From Streptomyces sp. CG1 (GTDB lineage Bacteria; Actinomycetota; Actinomycetes; Streptomycetales; Streptomycetaceae), in assembly GCF_041080625.1 (NCBI RefSeq), contig NZ_CP163518.1, positions 3,162,001-3,226,000 on the forward strand: 64,000 bases of DNA. Reading direction: 5' to 3'. Positions 53,856 to 63,542 of this stretch are shown here, in pieces. The first letter of the stretch is position 1. Every line of letters starts with the position of its first letter. Position numbers and translations under genes: made by a program. The notes below the pieces were generated by a model. The model was not told the origin of the DNA. It saw nothing but the letters and a program-made list of their open reading frames with translations, and did not search any database.

Positions 53856-54257
53856 ATGCAGCCGAACGCCACGGTGCTGGTCTACAGCGACGACTCCAAC
53901 ACCCGCGAGCAAGTACGGCTGGCCACCGGCCGTAAGCCGGCTCCCGATGTTCCCTTTGTCGAGTTTGTGGAGTGCGCGACGCCCGAGGCGGTCCTGCGCG
54001 AGCTGGGCCGAGGGGGCATTGATGTGTGCGTACTCGACGGTGAGGCCGTGCCGATGGGGGGCATGGGGGTGTGCCGGCAGATCAAGGACGAGGTGTTCAA
54101 CTGTCCGCCGGTGCTGCTGCTGATGGGGCGGCCCCAGGATGCGTGGCTGGCCACGTGGAGCCGGGCTGACGCTGCTGTGACGTTGCCGGTGGACCCGGTG
54201 GAGTTTGCCTCGGCCCTTGCCTCGCTGCTCCGTCAGAAGAGGCTGCTGAGCGCCTGA
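53856..54257 (+). CDS. Degenerate response-regulator receiver-like protein
   Basis: A 133-residue single domain with a receiver-like pattern: acidic pair in VLVYSDDSNTREQV, an Asp in VCVLDGEAVPMGGMGV at the phosphorylation site, and CPPVLLLMGRPQDAW. The switch Ser/Thr is Met, and the essential Lys (usually KP) is missing (TLPVDP). It may act as an unphosphorylated partner protein. It stands alone, divergent from ctaE and convergent with the L,D-transpeptidase. Confidence 0.75.
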   Translation: MQPNATVLVYSDDSNTREQVRLATGRKPAPDVPFVEFVECATPEAVLRELGRGGIDVCVLDGEAVPMGGMGVCRQIKDEVFNCPPVLLLMGRPQDAWLATWSRADAAVTLPVDPVEFASALASLLRQKRLLSA

Positions 54258-54263
54258 CAGCTC

Positions 54264-54293
54264 GGGGCGTGGGGGTCTCGTGCCCCGCGCCCC
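54264..54293. terminator. Hairpin between receiver-like and L,D-transpeptidase genes
   Basis: GGGGCGTGGGG and CCCCGCGCCCC pair over 11 positions (one G-U), loop 8 bases, between convergent stops. Confidence 0.65.
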
Positions 54294-54301
54294 CGGGCCG
54301 G

Positions 54302-55564
54302 TCAGAGCACCGTTGGCTGGAGGCGTACCGTGCTTGCCCCTGAGGAACCGGTCTTCGGGCCGGCTGTCAGGGAGCTGCCCGTGCGCCATTTCTTCCAGTC
54401 GACGTTCCAGTCGCCGAAGCCGTTGCCGAAGGGCTCCATCTGGCGGCCGTTGGAGTTGACGACCTTGACGATGTCGCCCTCACGGACGGCCTTGAAGAAC
54501 CACTCGGCGTTCGCCGTGCTCATGCCGGTGCAGCCGTGGCTGACGTTCGCGGAGCCCTGCGAGCCCACGGACCAGGGCGCCGCGTGGACGAACTCGCCGG
54601 ACCAGGTCACCCGGGTGGCCCAGTACACCATCAGGTCGTAGGAGTCGGAGGTGCCCGCGGCGATGCCGACCGTGGTACCACGCATGCGTACGAAGTACTG
54701 CTTGGCCAGGATGACCTTGACGCCGTTGCGGGTCTCCCAGCCGGGCCTGCCGGTGGTGACGGGGAGCGTTCTGAGCACCGCACCGTTCTTGTAGACCGTC
54801 ATCTGGTGCGCCGCGGCGTCCGTGACGGCCTCGACCCGGTCCCCCGTGGTGATCGTGAGCGGCTGGGACCTGCCGCCCCACAGCCGGTCGCCGATCTTGA
54901 TGCCGTCCAGGTTGCTGTGCACCGTGATGGTGGCGTGGGTGGGCCAGTAGTCCTTGGGCCGGAAGTGGAGTTCCTTGTCGTCCACCCAGTACCAGGAGCC
55001 CTGCACGGCCGGCGTGGATTCCACCCGGAGGGCGTTCTCCACGACGGCGCGCTGCGCCTTGTCCTTGACCTCCTGGTCGAGTTGGGCGGTGATGGGCTGT
55101 CCGACGCCGTACTCGCCCGCGTCCGGCCCGAAGGTGACGGTCAGTCGCTTCCTGTTCGTGGGCGCACTGGTGTCGAACGTGAGGACCTTGCGGCCGGGTG
55201 CGCCGTCCTCGTCCTCGGTGCTCACCGTGACCGTGTAGTGGGCGTTGGCGGCCAGCGGGGCGGTGCTGTGCCATCGGCTGCCGTCGGCGGCGAGTTCGCC
55301 CGCCACATAGCGTCCTGTGGAGTCCTGGGTGGTGACGTCGGTGATCCGGTCGTCGTCGCTGTTGGCGGTGATCTCCAGGGGCTTGTCCGGGTCGGCCCGC
55401 TTCCCTGCGTCGGTGGGGCCGTTGAAGGAGATCAGGCCCGCAGCGTCGTACGGCTTGGCCGACAGGGGGTTGCCGTCCGAGCCGCAGGCGGTGACGCCCG
55501 CGCCGAGTGCGGTCACCAGCAGGGTGCAGCCGACGACGGTACGGGTCCGCGGTGTGTGGTTCAT
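54302..55564 (-). CDS. L,D-transpeptidase lipoprotein (YkuD domain)
   Basis: A 420-residue exported protein. Signal and lipobox VTACGSDG (Cys 27); two Ig-like domains (about 45-150 and 150-245) precede the YkuD domain (about 250-375), whose catalytic motif is HAAPWSVGSQGSANVSHGCT with Cys in SHGCTGMS. It makes 3-3 peptidoglycan crosslinks outside the membrane. Structure resembles LdtMt2. It lies between the two respiratory operons, as an apparent separate transcript. ATG 55564. Confidence 0.94.
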   Translation of the reverse strand: MNHTPRTRTVVGCTLLVTALGAGVTACGSDGNPLSAKPYDAAGLISFNGPTDAGKRADPDKPLEITANSDDDRITDVTTQDSTGRYVAGELAADGSRWHSTAPLAANAHYTVTVSTEDEDGAPGRKVLTFDTSAPTNRKRLTVTFGPDAGEYGVGQPITAQLDQEVKDKAQRAVVENALRVESTPAVQGSWYWVDDKELHFRPKDYWPTHATITVHSNLDGIKIGDRLWGGRSQPLTITTGDRVEAVTDAAAHQMTVYKNGAVLRTLPVTTGRPGWETRNGVKVILAKQYFVRMRGTTVGIAAGTSDSYDLMVYWATRVTWSGEFVHAAPWSVGSQGSANVSHGCTGMSTANAEWFFKAVREGDIVKVVNSNGRQMEPFGNGFGDWNVDWKKWRTGSSLTAGPKTGSSGASTVRLQPTVL

Positions 55565-55684
55565 ACGATCACGCTATGAGGCGCAGACCTCACCGGCGCG
55601 GTAGGTAATCCGTTCGAGTGATCGACACTACGGCAGAGGGACGACAGCGGACGGGTGACCCGGCAGCTGAGGTCACCCGAAAGG

Positions 55685-55726
55685 CCGGAAGCCCGGACCC
55701 CCCTGATGGAGTGTCCGGGCTTCCGG
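55685..55726 (-). terminator. Terminator of the ctaC-ctaD-ctaF operon
   Basis: A perfect 14-bp stem (ccggaagcccggac with gtccgggcttccgg) and a 14-nt loop lies 16 bases after ctaF. Confidence 0.8.
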
Positions 55727-55742
55727 TGCATGTGCTCATGTG

Positions 55743-56141
55743 CTACTGGGTGCGGTTCTCACCGTGGTAGTACTCGAACACCCAGCCGAACAGGCCGACC
55801 ACGATGAACGGGGCCGAGAAGTAGATCAGCCACCAGCCGACCGCGATGCTGAGGAAGGCGATCGCACCGCCGAAGCCCAGCATGAGCGGCTGCCAGCTGT
55901 GCGGGCTGAAGAAGCCCAGCTCGCCCGCGTCGTCCGCGACATCCGCTTCCTTGTCGTCCTGGGCGCCCGCGTCGACCCGCCGGGCGGTGAAGCCCAGGTA
56001 GAAGCCGATCATGACGCTCAGGCCGAAGGCCAGGAACAGCGCGGTGGTACCGGCCGGCTCCTTCGACCACACGCCATACACGATGGCCATGATCAGGATG
56101 AAGACGCTCAGCCAGATGAACATCCGACCCTGGATCTTCAC
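55743..56141 (-). CDS. ctaF: Cytochrome c oxidase subunit IV (actinobacterial)
   Basis: A 132-residue membrane protein with four helices in two pairs ([40 protein letters not shown]; then [20 protein letters not shown] and [18 protein letters not shown]), characteristic of the actinobacterial aa3 oxidase subunit IV. Overlaps ctaD by four bases (ATGA). Confidence 0.93.
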   Translation of the reverse strand: MKIQGRMFIWLSVFILIMAIVYGVWSKEPAGTTALFLAFGLSVMIGFYLGFTARRVDAGAQDDKEADVADDAGELGFFSPHSWQPLMLGFGGAIAFLSIAVGWWLIYFSAPFIVVGLFGWVFEYYHGENRTQ

Positions 56142-57871
56142 TTGCCGGCCTCCTTGCTGCCCTCAACGGCGGTGCCGTGACCGGCGTACTCGAGCTGCTC
56201 GAGCGCGGCGATCTCGGGGTGGTGCAGGTCGAACGCCGGGGATTCGCTGCGGATCCGCGGCAGGGTGGTGAAGTTGTGGCGCGGGGGCGGGCAGGAGGTC
56301 GCCCACTCCAGCGAACGGCCGTAGCCCCACGGGTCGTCGACCTCGACCTTCTTGCCGTACTTGGCCGTCTTCCACACGTTGTAGAGGAACGGCAGGATCG
56401 ACAGGCCGAGCAGGAAGGAGCTGATGGTCGAGACCGTGTTCAGGGCAGTGAAGCCGTCGGCGGCCAGGTAGTCGGCGTAACGACGCGGCATGCCCTCGGC
56501 GCCCAGCCAGTGCTGGACCAGGAAGGTGCCGTGGAAGCCGACGAACAGCGTCCAGAAGGTGATCTTGCCGAGGCGCTCGTCCAGCATCTTGCCGGTCATC
56601 TTCGGCCACCAGAAGTGGAAGCCGGAGAACATGGCGAAGACGACCGTGCCGAAGACCACGTAATGGAAGTGGGCCACCACGAAGTACGAGTCGGAGACGT
56701 GGAAGTCCATCGGCGGCGAGGCCAGGATGACACCGGTCAAACCACCGAACGTAAAGGTGATCAGGAAGCCGATCGCCCAGAGCATCGGCGTCTCGAAGGA
56801 CAGCGAGCCGTTCCACATGGTGGCGATCCAGTTGAAGATCTTCACACCTGTCGGTACGGCGATCAGGAAGGTCATGAAGGAGAAGAAGGGCAGCAGCACA
56901 CCACCGGTGACGTACATGTGGTGGGCCCACACGGTCACGGACAGACCGGCGATCGCGATGGTCGCCGCGATCAGGTTCATGTAGCCGAAGATCGGCCGGC
57001 GGCTGAAGACCGGGATTACCTCACTGATGATGCCGAAGAACGGCAGCGCGATGATGTAGACCTCGGGGTGTCCGAAGAACCAGAAGAGGTGTTGCCACAG
57101 TAGTGCGCCGCCGTTGACCGGGTCGAATACGTGCGCACCGAACTTGCGGTCCGCCTCCAGGGCGAACAACGCGGCCGCCAGGACAGGGAACGCGAGCAGG
57201 ATCAGGACACCGGTCAGCAGCACGTTCCAGGCGAACACCGGCATGCGGAACATGGTCATGCCCGGGGCACGCATGCAGATGATCGTGGTGATGAAGTTGA
57301 CCGCGCCGAGGATGGTGCCGAAGCCGGAGAAGGCCAGACCCATGATCCACATGTCGGCGCCGACGCCCGGGCTGCGAACCGCGTCCGACAGCGGGGAGTA
57401 GGCGAACCAGCCGAAGTCGGCCGCACCCTGCGGGGTGAGGAAGCCGCCCACCGCAATGGTCGAGCCGAACAGGTACAGCCAGTAGGCGAACATGTTCAGC
57501 CGCGGGAACGCCACGTCCGGCGCGCCGATCTGCAGCGGCATGATCCAGTTCGCGAAACCGGCGAACAGCGGCGTCGCGAACATCAGCAGCATGATCGTGC
57601 CGTGCATCGTGAACGCCTGGTTGAACTGCTCGTTCGACATGATCTGCAGGCCCGGCCGGGCCAGCTCGGCGCGCATGAGCAGCGCCATCACGCCACCGAT
57701 CAGGAAGAACGCGAACGACGTCGCGAGGTACATCGTCCCGATCGTCTTGTGGTCGGTGGTCGTCATCCACTTGACCACGACACTGCCCGGCTGCTTGCGC
57801 CTGACCGGCAGCTCGTCCGCGTACGAGCCTTCAGCTGCCGCGGCACCCTGGGGTTCGTTGAGGATGCTCAC
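56138..57871 (-). CDS. ctaD: Cytochrome c oxidase subunit I
   Basis: A 577-residue catalytic subunit with twelve helices. Haem and CuB ligands can be seen in [40 protein letters not shown] (His-Tyr crosslink region), [11 protein letters not shown] and the haem ligands of [20 protein letters not shown]. The GTG at 57871 (VSILNEPQG) overlaps the ctaC stop (GTGA). Reduces oxygen and pumps protons in the cytoplasmic membrane. Confidence 0.97.
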   Translation of the reverse strand: MSILNEPQGAAAAEGSYADELPVRRKQPGSVVVKWMTTTDHKTIGTMYLATSFAFFLIGGVMALLMRAELARPGLQIMSNEQFNQAFTMHGTIMLLMFATPLFAGFANWIMPLQIGAPDVAFPRLNMFAYWLYLFGSTIAVGGFLTPQGAADFGWFAYSPLSDAVRSPGVGADMWIMGLAFSGFGTILGAVNFITTIICMRAPGMTMFRMPVFAWNVLLTGVLILLAFPVLAAALFALEADRKFGAHVFDPVNGGALLWQHLFWFFGHPEVYIIALPFFGIISEVIPVFSRRPIFGYMNLIAATIAIAGLSVTVWAHHMYVTGGVLLPFFSFMTFLIAVPTGVKIFNWIATMWNGSLSFETPMLWAIGFLITFTFGGLTGVILASPPMDFHVSDSYFVVAHFHYVVFGTVVFAMFSGFHFWWPKMTGKMLDERLGKITFWTLFVGFHGTFLVQHWLGAEGMPRRYADYLAADGFTALNTVSTISSFLLGLSILPFLYNVWKTAKYGKKVEVDDPWGYGRSLEWATSCPPPRHNFTTLPRIRSESPAFDLHHPEIAALEQLEYAGHGTAVEGSKEAGK

Positions 57872-58827
57872 AGGTTGTTCGTCTCCCGGTTCTTCTCGTG
57901 GCTCGTCTGCGCGATGCCGGCGGGAACGTAACCGGTCTGCCCCTTCTTGGCGAGGTCCTTGAGGTGCTGCTCGTACGCGGCCGGGGAGACGACCTTCACG
58001 TTGAACAGCATCCGGGAGTGGTCGACGCCGCAGAGCTCGGCGCACTTGCCGAGGAAGGTGCCCTCATGGTTGGGGGTCACCTGGAACGAGTTGGTGTGGC
58101 CCGGGATCACGTCCATCTTCATCAGGAACGGCACCACCCAGAAGGAGTGGATGACGTCACGAGAGGTGAGGACGAAGCGGACCGTCTTGCCCTTGGGCAG
58201 CCAGAGCGTCGGACCGGGGTTGCCCGTCTGCGGGTTCCGCGTGGCGGGCGTACCGGCGTCGTAGACACCGCCGGCGTTCGCCGGGAAGTCCTTCTTGAAC
58301 CGGTCCGGAATGGCGTCCAGGTTCTTGTCGGTCTTCGCGTCGCCGGGGACACCGGGAACGTTCTCGACGTAGTTGAAGCCCCAGCTCCACTGGTAGCCGA
58401 CCACGTTGACCGTGACGTCGGGCTTCTTGGAGAGGTCCAGAAGCTTCGACTCGTCCCGGGCGGTGAAGTAGAACAGCACCGAGATGATGATGATCGGGAC
58501 CACCGTGTACAGGGCCTCGATCGGCATGTTGTACCGGGTCTGCGGAGGTACTTCGACCTTGGTGCGGCTGCGCCGGTGGAAGAAAGCACTCCACAGGATC
58601 AGGCCCCACACCAGCACGCCGGTGGCCAGTGCGGCAGCCCAGGAGCCCTGCCACAGGGAGAGGATCCGCGGAGCCTCTTCCGTGGTCGGGGTGGGCATGC
58701 CAAGGCGGGGGAAGTCCTTGTATGTGCAACCGGTAGCGGTCGCCAGGACCAGGCCCGCGGTCAGTGCCTGCAGCAGCTTCCGCCGCATCGGGCGCCGCGG
58801 CGAGCGGTCGGAGCCGTTGGGACTCAC
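57868..58827 (-). CDS. ctaC: Cytochrome c oxidase subunit II
   Basis: A 319-residue lipoprotein-like subunit. The N-terminal segment [20 protein letters not shown] ends in a lipobox Cys; two membrane helices follow. The CuA site ligands are in [16 protein letters not shown], with His upstream in [15 protein letters not shown]. An extra loop of about 40 residues ([20 protein letters not shown]) is typical of actinobacterial subunit II. GTG 58827 follows GGAAGG at 6 bases; a longer frame to 58974 is not supported. First gene of ctaCDF. Confidence 0.95.
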   Translation of the reverse strand: MSPNGSDRSPRRPMRRKLLQALTAGLVLATATGCTYKDFPRLGMPTPTTEEAPRILSLWQGSWAAALATGVLVWGLILWSAFFHRRSRTKVEVPPQTRYNMPIEALYTVVPIIIISVLFYFTARDESKLLDLSKKPDVTVNVVGYQWSWGFNYVENVPGVPGDAKTDKNLDAIPDRFKKDFPANAGGVYDAGTPATRNPQTGNPGPTLWLPKGKTVRFVLTSRDVIHSFWVVPFLMKMDVIPGHTNSFQVTPNHEGTFLGKCAELCGVDHSRMLFNVKVVSPAAYEQHLKDLAKKGQTGYVPAGIAQTSHEKNRETNNL

Positions 58828-59018
58828 GTAGCGCCTTCCCGAGAGTCTCGCCCGCGCGGTCGGCTGCGGCCTTCTCGCTGGTCGGTCGCCGCCCTGCGTC
58901 GGGCAGGGGTTTGGATGTTTATGCGGACCAAACCCTAGCCGACGCCCTCCGGGGGTTCGCGGGGAGGGGGGCATACGCGCTATGGGTCACTCGAAAGCGC
59001 CTAGGAGCCCGGGTGGTT

Positions 59019-59091
59019 TCGGTGCGTTTGCGGCTACGGGCGGGTGGGGGGCTCGCGCAGTTCCCCGCGCCCCTCAGGGTGTTGCCCCTGC
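59019..59091. repeat. Dispersed Streptomyces repeat, copy 3
   Basis: GGTGCGTTTGCGGCTACGGG, then CTCGCGCAGTTCCCCGCGCC and CCTCAGGG. It fills most of the gap between ctaC and the NifS-TusA gene; compare 7951 and 16412. Confidence 0.65.
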
Positions 59092-59112
59092 CGGAAGTCT
59101 TAACGTTGCCCT

Positions 59113-60489
59113 GTGTCCTACTTCGACGCTGCCTCCGCCGCACCCCTCCATCCCGTCGCCCGTCAGGCGCTGACGGCCTCCTTGGACGAGGGATGGGCGG
59201 ACCCTGCCCGGCTCTACCGGGAGGGACGCAAGGCCCGGATGCTGCTGGACGCCGCCCGGGAGGCGGCTGCCGAAGCCGTCGGCTGCCGGGCCGACGAGGT
59301 GGTGTTCACCTCGTCCGGAACGCGGGCCGTACATACGGGCATCGCGGGCGCGTTGGCCGGGAGGCGGCGGGTGGGGCGCCACCTGATGGTGTCGGCGGTC
59401 GAACACTCCTCGGTACTCCATTCGGCGGAGGCGTTCGAGGCGGACGGGGGGACGGTGACCCGGGTGCCGGTGAACCGGGGCGGTGCCGTGGACCCGTCGG
59501 GTTACGCGGGTGCCCTCCGTGCGGACACCGCGCTGGCCGTCCTGCAGTCGGCCAACCACGAGGTGGGGACCGTACAGCCGGTGGCCGAGGTGGCCGAGGT
59601 GTGCCGGGCCGCCGGTGTGCCGCTGCTGGTGGACGCGGCGCAGTCGCTGGGGTGGGGGCCGGTCGAGGGTGCCTGGTCGCTGCTCACGGCCAGCGCGCAC
59701 AAGTGGGGCGGGCCGTCCGGGGTCGGGCTGCTCGTCGTGCGCAAGGGGGTGCGGTTCGCCGCCCAAAGCCCGGCCGACGAGCGGGAGTCGGGGCGGGCGC
59801 CCGGGTTCGAGAACATTCCGGCCGTCGTGGCGGCTGTCGCCTCGCTGCGCGCGGTGCGGGCCGAGGCGGCCCAGGAGGCGGTACGGCTGCGGGAGCTGAC
59901 GGAGCGGATCCGGGCTCGGGTGCCGCAGCTGGTGCCGGATGTGGAGGTCGTCGGCGACCCCGGGCGGCGGCTGCCCGGGATCGTCACCTTCTCCTGCCTC
60001 TATGTCGACGGCGAGGCACTGCTGCACGAACTGGACCGCGAGGGCTTCTCGGTCTCCTCCGGCTCCTCCTGTACGAGCAGCACGCTGACGCCCAGCCATG
60101 TCCTGAAGGCGATGGGCGTGCTGAGCGAGGGCAACGTCCGGGTCTCTCTGCCGATGGGGACGACCGAGGCCGACGTGGAGCGGTTCCTGGAGGTGCTCCC
60201 GGGGACCGTGGCGGGCATCCGCGAGAAACTGGGCGCACCGGCCCCCGAGACGGCCGTACGAGCCGAGGAACTCGTCGTCGACTCCCTCGGCAAGCGCTGC
60301 CCGATCCCGGTCATCGAACTGGCCAAGGTGTTCGGTGACGTACCGGTGGGCGGTACGGTCCGGGTCCTCTCCGACGACGAGGCCGCCCGCCTGGACATTC
60401 CGGCGTGGTGCGAGATGCGGGGACAGGAGTACGTCGGAGAGGAGCCGGCGGACAAGGGAACGGCATACGTGGTCCGCCGGGTGAGGTGA
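59113..60489 (+). CDS. Cysteine desulfurase fused to a TusA-type sulfurtransferase
   Basis: A 458-residue two-domain protein. Residues 1-370 are a group-II-like NifS enzyme: AVEHSSVLHS, QSANHEVGTVQPV, PLLVDAAQS, PLP-Lys 197 (SAHKWGG) and active Cys 320 (SSGSSCTSSTL). Residues 386-458 are a TusA domain with Cys 396 in DSLGKRCPIPVIEL. Fusion would pass sulfane sulfur directly between the two, for thio-tRNA, Fe-S or molybdenum cofactor supply. TAACGT just upstream (59101-59106) suggests a leaderless mRNA from GTG 59113. Confidence 0.93.
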   Translation: MSYFDAASAAPLHPVARQALTASLDEGWADPARLYREGRKARMLLDAAREAAAEAVGCRADEVVFTSSGTRAVHTGIAGALAGRRRVGRHLMVSAVEHSSVLHSAEAFEADGGTVTRVPVNRGGAVDPSGYAGALRADTALAVLQSANHEVGTVQPVAEVAEVCRAAGVPLLVDAAQSLGWGPVEGAWSLLTASAHKWGGPSGVGLLVVRKGVRFAAQSPADERESGRAPGFENIPAVVAAVASLRAVRAEAAQEAVRLRELTERIRARVPQLVPDVEVVGDPGRRLPGIVTFSCLYVDGEALLHELDREGFSVSSGSSCTSSTLTPSHVLKAMGVLSEGNVRVSLPMGTTEADVERFLEVLPGTVAGIREKLGAPAPETAVRAEELVVDSLGKRCPIPVIELAKVFGDVPVGGTVRVLSDDEAARLDIPAWCEMRGQEYVGEEPADKGTAYVVRRVR

Positions 60490-60505
60490 CCGGCCTCAGG
60501 GGCGC

Positions 60506-61480
60506 TCAGCCCAGGTGAGCCTGAACCTCCTGGCCGGCGTCGTCGCCGTAGGCCTTGGTGAACCGCTCCATGAAGTGCGCCCGCCGCAACCGGTACTCCT
60601 GCGTCCCCACGGTCTCGATGACGAGCGTGGCGAGCATGCAGCCCACCTGGGCGGCGCGCTCCAGCGAGACGCCCCAGGCCAGTCCCGACAGGAACCCGGC
60701 ACGGAAGGCGTCGCCGACACCCGTGGGGTCGGCCTTGCGCTCCTCCTCGGCGCAGCCGACCTCGACCGGGTCCTCGCCGGCCCGCTCGACGCGCACGCCG
60801 CGCGAGCCGAGCGTGGTGACGCGGTGGCCGACCTTGCCCAGGATCTCGGCGTCGCTCCAGCCGGTCTTGGTCTCGATGAGGCCCTTCTCGTACTCGTTTG
60901 AGAACAGGTACGTCGCCCCGTCCAGCAGGACGCGGATCTCGTCGCCGTCCATCCGGGCGATCTGCTGGGAGAAGTCGGCGGCGAAGGGGATGGCGCGGGA
61001 GCGGCACTCCTCCGTGTGGCGCAGCATCGCCTCCGGGTCGTCGGCGCCGATGAGGACCAGGTCGAGGCCGCCCACGCGGTCGGCGACGGTCTTCAGCTCG
61101 ATGAGGCGGGCCTCGCTCATCGCGCCGGTGTAGAACGAGCCGATCTGGTTGTGGTCGGCGTCGGTGGTGCACACGAAGCGGGCGGTGTGCAGGGTCTCGG
61201 AGATCCGGACCGACTCGGTGTCCACACCGTGCCGGTCGAGCCAGGACCGGTACTCGTCGAAGTCGGCGCCGGCGGCACCGACGAGGATCGGCCGGGTGCC
61301 GAGCTGGCCCATGCCGAAGGCGATGTTCGCGGCGACGCCGCCGCGGCGCACGTCCAGATTGTCGACCAGGAAGGAGAGCGAAACCGTGTGCAGCTGGTCC
61401 GCGACGAGCTGGTCGGCGAAACGGCCGGGGAAGGTCATGAGGTGGTCAGTGGCGATGGAGCCGGTGACTGCGATGCGCAC
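60506..61480 (-). CDS. PfkB-family kinase, adenosine kinase-like
   Basis: A 324-residue ribokinase-fold enzyme. VTGSIATDHLMTFPGRFADQ, RRGGVAANIAFGMGQLG, GAMSEARLIEL and the catalytic DPTGVGDAFRAGFLSG (Asp) match the M. tuberculosis adenosine kinase AdoK (Rv2202c) closely, which salvages adenosine to AMP and is bacterial-type rather than eukaryotic. GGAG lies 11 bases before GTG 61480. The same place in the M. tuberculosis order supports the assignment. Confidence 0.9.
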   Translation of the reverse strand: MRIAVTGSIATDHLMTFPGRFADQLVADQLHTVSLSFLVDNLDVRRGGVAANIAFGMGQLGTRPILVGAAGADFDEYRSWLDRHGVDTESVRISETLHTARFVCTTDADHNQIGSFYTGAMSEARLIELKTVADRVGGLDLVLIGADDPEAMLRHTEECRSRAIPFAADFSQQIARMDGDEIRVLLDGATYLFSNEYEKGLIETKTGWSDAEILGKVGHRVTTLGSRGVRVERAGEDPVEVGCAEEERKADPTGVGDAFRAGFLSGLAWGVSLERAAQVGCMLATLVIETVGTQEYRLRRAHFMERFTKAYGDDAGQEVQAHLG

Positions 61481-61610
61481 GACGGGGAATCTCCTGCGGG
61501 AGGCTGGATTGACAGTTCACGCTACCCGGTCGGCCGCCGGCACTGTAGGTGGCGAAACTACCCGATAGTAGATCTTTCTTCGCGGGCTTGAGCAGGCCTA
61601 CGGTGCGTTC

Positions 61611-61826
61611 ATGACGAACCTCAGATTCCGCTCTGCTCACCCGGCCGAGTTCGAGCTCGAGGGCGACCTCGCCTCGCTGCGCGGTGACTGCGCCCGGATG
61701 GCTCCGCGCTGGACGGTTCCCGAGCACTCGAAGTCCCGGCCGGTGCCGCCGTCCCTGATCCACGGGGTGACCGTGCCGGCCAAGTCCGCGCGGCTGCTGG
61801 ACGCGATGTCCGACTACGGCGACTGA
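61611..61826 (+). CDS. Small conserved hypothetical protein
   Basis: A 71-residue hydrophilic protein (TNLRFRSAHPAEFELEGDLA, IHGVTVPAKSARLLDAMSDYGD at the end) without signal, cysteine cluster or helix motif. The ATG at 61611 is the only sensible start. It looks genuine by composition, but I recognise no domain. It stands divergent from the kinase gene. Confidence 0.55.
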   Translation: MTNLRFRSAHPAEFELEGDLASLRGDCARMAPRWTVPEHSKSRPVPPSLIHGVTVPAKSARLLDAMSDYGD

Positions 61827-61927
61827 CGCGCGGGCGCGTTTCGCAGGGAACCGCACGCTCCCCTCCCGCGTCCCATCGCCGTCCCCCACACGGGGGATGC
61901 GGGATACGACCAGCGAGGAGCGATGCG

Positions 61928-63445
61928 GTGAACACCGAGGGACCCGAGAACCGCGAGCACCCCGAGGGCTCCGAGCATGCCGAGAGCGCCGGGAGCGCCG
62001 CGAGCCGGGAGGATGCGGCGGACCTGCCGGGTGGGCGGCGCCGGTCGAGGCTTACCGTCCTCTCCGTCGCCGCGGCCGTGCTGCTGGTCGGCGGCGGTGG
62101 CGCCTACCTCGCGGCGGGCAGTGACACGGGCGGTCGTACGGGCGGCCCTGGTACGGCGGGCGGCGGTGCGACTCCCCCACCGCTCGCCCTGGACGGCTTC
62201 GGCAGCGGCGCGGGCGGCGTCGCTCCGGGCGAGCCGGACCCGTACGGCGCGACGTATGTGGCCGCCGGCGAGTTGCCGGCCGGTCCCGGCTCCGCACCGG
62301 TGTACGCGCCGAAGGGCGGGGTCGGCAAGGACGCGGTGGCCCGGCTGGCCAGGGCGCTCGGCGTCGACGGCCCGCCGGTGGCCGAGGGAGCGGTCTGGCG
62401 GGTCGGCGGCAAGGACGGCTCCGGGCCGAGCCTGCAGGTCAACCGGGACGCGCCGGGCAGCTGGAACTTCAGCCGGTACGCGCCGGGCACCGACGACTGC
62501 AAGAAGGGTGTCCTCTGTACGCACGACCCGATGGCCCCCGCCGGTGCCCCGGTGAGCGTGGCGAAGGCGACGGCGGCCGCCGCTCCGGTGCTGAAAGCGG
62601 CCGGGCTGGACGACGCGAAGATCGACGCGAGCCAGGTCATGGGCGCCCAGCGGGTGGTCAACGCCGAGCCGGTGGTCGGCGGGCTGCCGACGTACGGCTG
62701 GACGACCGGCCTGACCGTGGACAAGCAGGGCGAGCTGGTCGGCGGGCACGGGCTGCTCGGGGCGCCGCTGAAGGGCGACACGTATCCCGTGCTGAGCGCC
62801 GCGAAGACGCTGAAGCTGATGAACGCGGCGCCGAAGAGCGACCACCGGATGGGGATCGGCGGCTGTGCCAATACCGTGCCGCTGAAGGACCGGCTGGAGC
62901 AGCCCTGTACCGGCTCCACCGGAGTGCCGAAGCAGGGGGCGGACCGGGTCACCGTGGCGAAGGCGGTGTTCGGGCTGGCCGCGCACTCCGTCGCCGGGCG
63001 GCAGACGCTGGTGCCGTCCTGGCTGTTCGAGGTGCGCGAGCCGGCGGGCCAGGGCGCGTCCACGGTGACGTATCCGGCGGTCGATCCCCGGTACCTGGCC
63101 TCGGCGACGGCTCCCTCCCGCGGACCGAGCACGGCGCCGAAGCCGCACAGTGTGCAGGTCACCGGCTACACGGCCGACGACCGGGAGCTGAACGTGAGCT
63201 TCTACGGCGGGGTGTGCGCCGACTACCAGGCCTCGGCGAAGGAGACCGGCGACCGGGTGACCGTGACCGTCACCGAGCACCCCTGGCCGGACAAGGTGTG
63301 TGTACTGATCGCCAAGGAGTATGTGAAGACCGTACGGCTGGACAAGCCGCTGGACGGGCGGACGGTGGTCGGTACCGACGGCAAGCGGATCCCGCAGGCG
63401 AAGCCGGGCTCGCTGCGGCCGGACACCTCGGCGCAGGCTCGTTAG
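61928..63445 (+). CDS. Single-pass membrane protein of unknown function
   Basis: A 505-residue protein with a disordered acidic N-terminus (40 residues), one membrane helix (LTVLSVAAAVLLVGGGGAYL) and a large extracytoplasmic region. The outside region repeats beta-rich elements (WRVGGKDGSGPSLQVNRDAP, SWNFSRYAPGTDDC, PTYGWTTGLTVDKQGELVGG) and includes a WLFEVR segment near the end. I know it only as a conserved Streptomyces protein; a sensor or envelope-binding role is possible. GTG 61928. Confidence 0.78.
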   Translation: MNTEGPENREHPEGSEHAESAGSAASREDAADLPGGRRRSRLTVLSVAAAVLLVGGGGAYLAAGSDTGGRTGGPGTAGGGATPPPLALDGFGSGAGGVAPGEPDPYGATYVAAGELPAGPGSAPVYAPKGGVGKDAVARLARALGVDGPPVAEGAVWRVGGKDGSGPSLQVNRDAPGSWNFSRYAPGTDDCKKGVLCTHDPMAPAGAPVSVAKATAAAAPVLKAAGLDDAKIDASQVMGAQRVVNAEPVVGGLPTYGWTTGLTVDKQGELVGGHGLLGAPLKGDTYPVLSAAKTLKLMNAAPKSDHRMGIGGCANTVPLKDRLEQPCTGSTGVPKQGADRVTVAKAVFGLAAHSVAGRQTLVPSWLFEVREPAGQGASTVTYPAVDPRYLASATAPSRGPSTAPKPHSVQVTGYTADDRELNVSFYGGVCADYQASAKETGDRVTVTVTEHPWPDKVCVLIAKEYVKTVRLDKPLDGRTVVGTDGKRIPQAKPGSLRPDTSAQAR

Positions 63446-63458
63446 CCTCCAGGCGTAC

Positions 63459-63501
63459 GAAGAAGGCGGCGGCTCCCGTACAGGGAGCCGCCGCCTTCTT
63501 C
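63459..63501. terminator. Strong bidirectional terminator before erpA
   Basis: A perfect 19-bp stem (gaagaaggcggcggctccc with gggagccgccgccttcttc) and 5-nt loop lies between convergent genes and has a U/A-rich base on each side. Confidence 0.9.
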
Positions 63502-63542
63502 AGACCGTCGGACCGCGGCCAGGTGGCCACCGGTCCCGCGGC

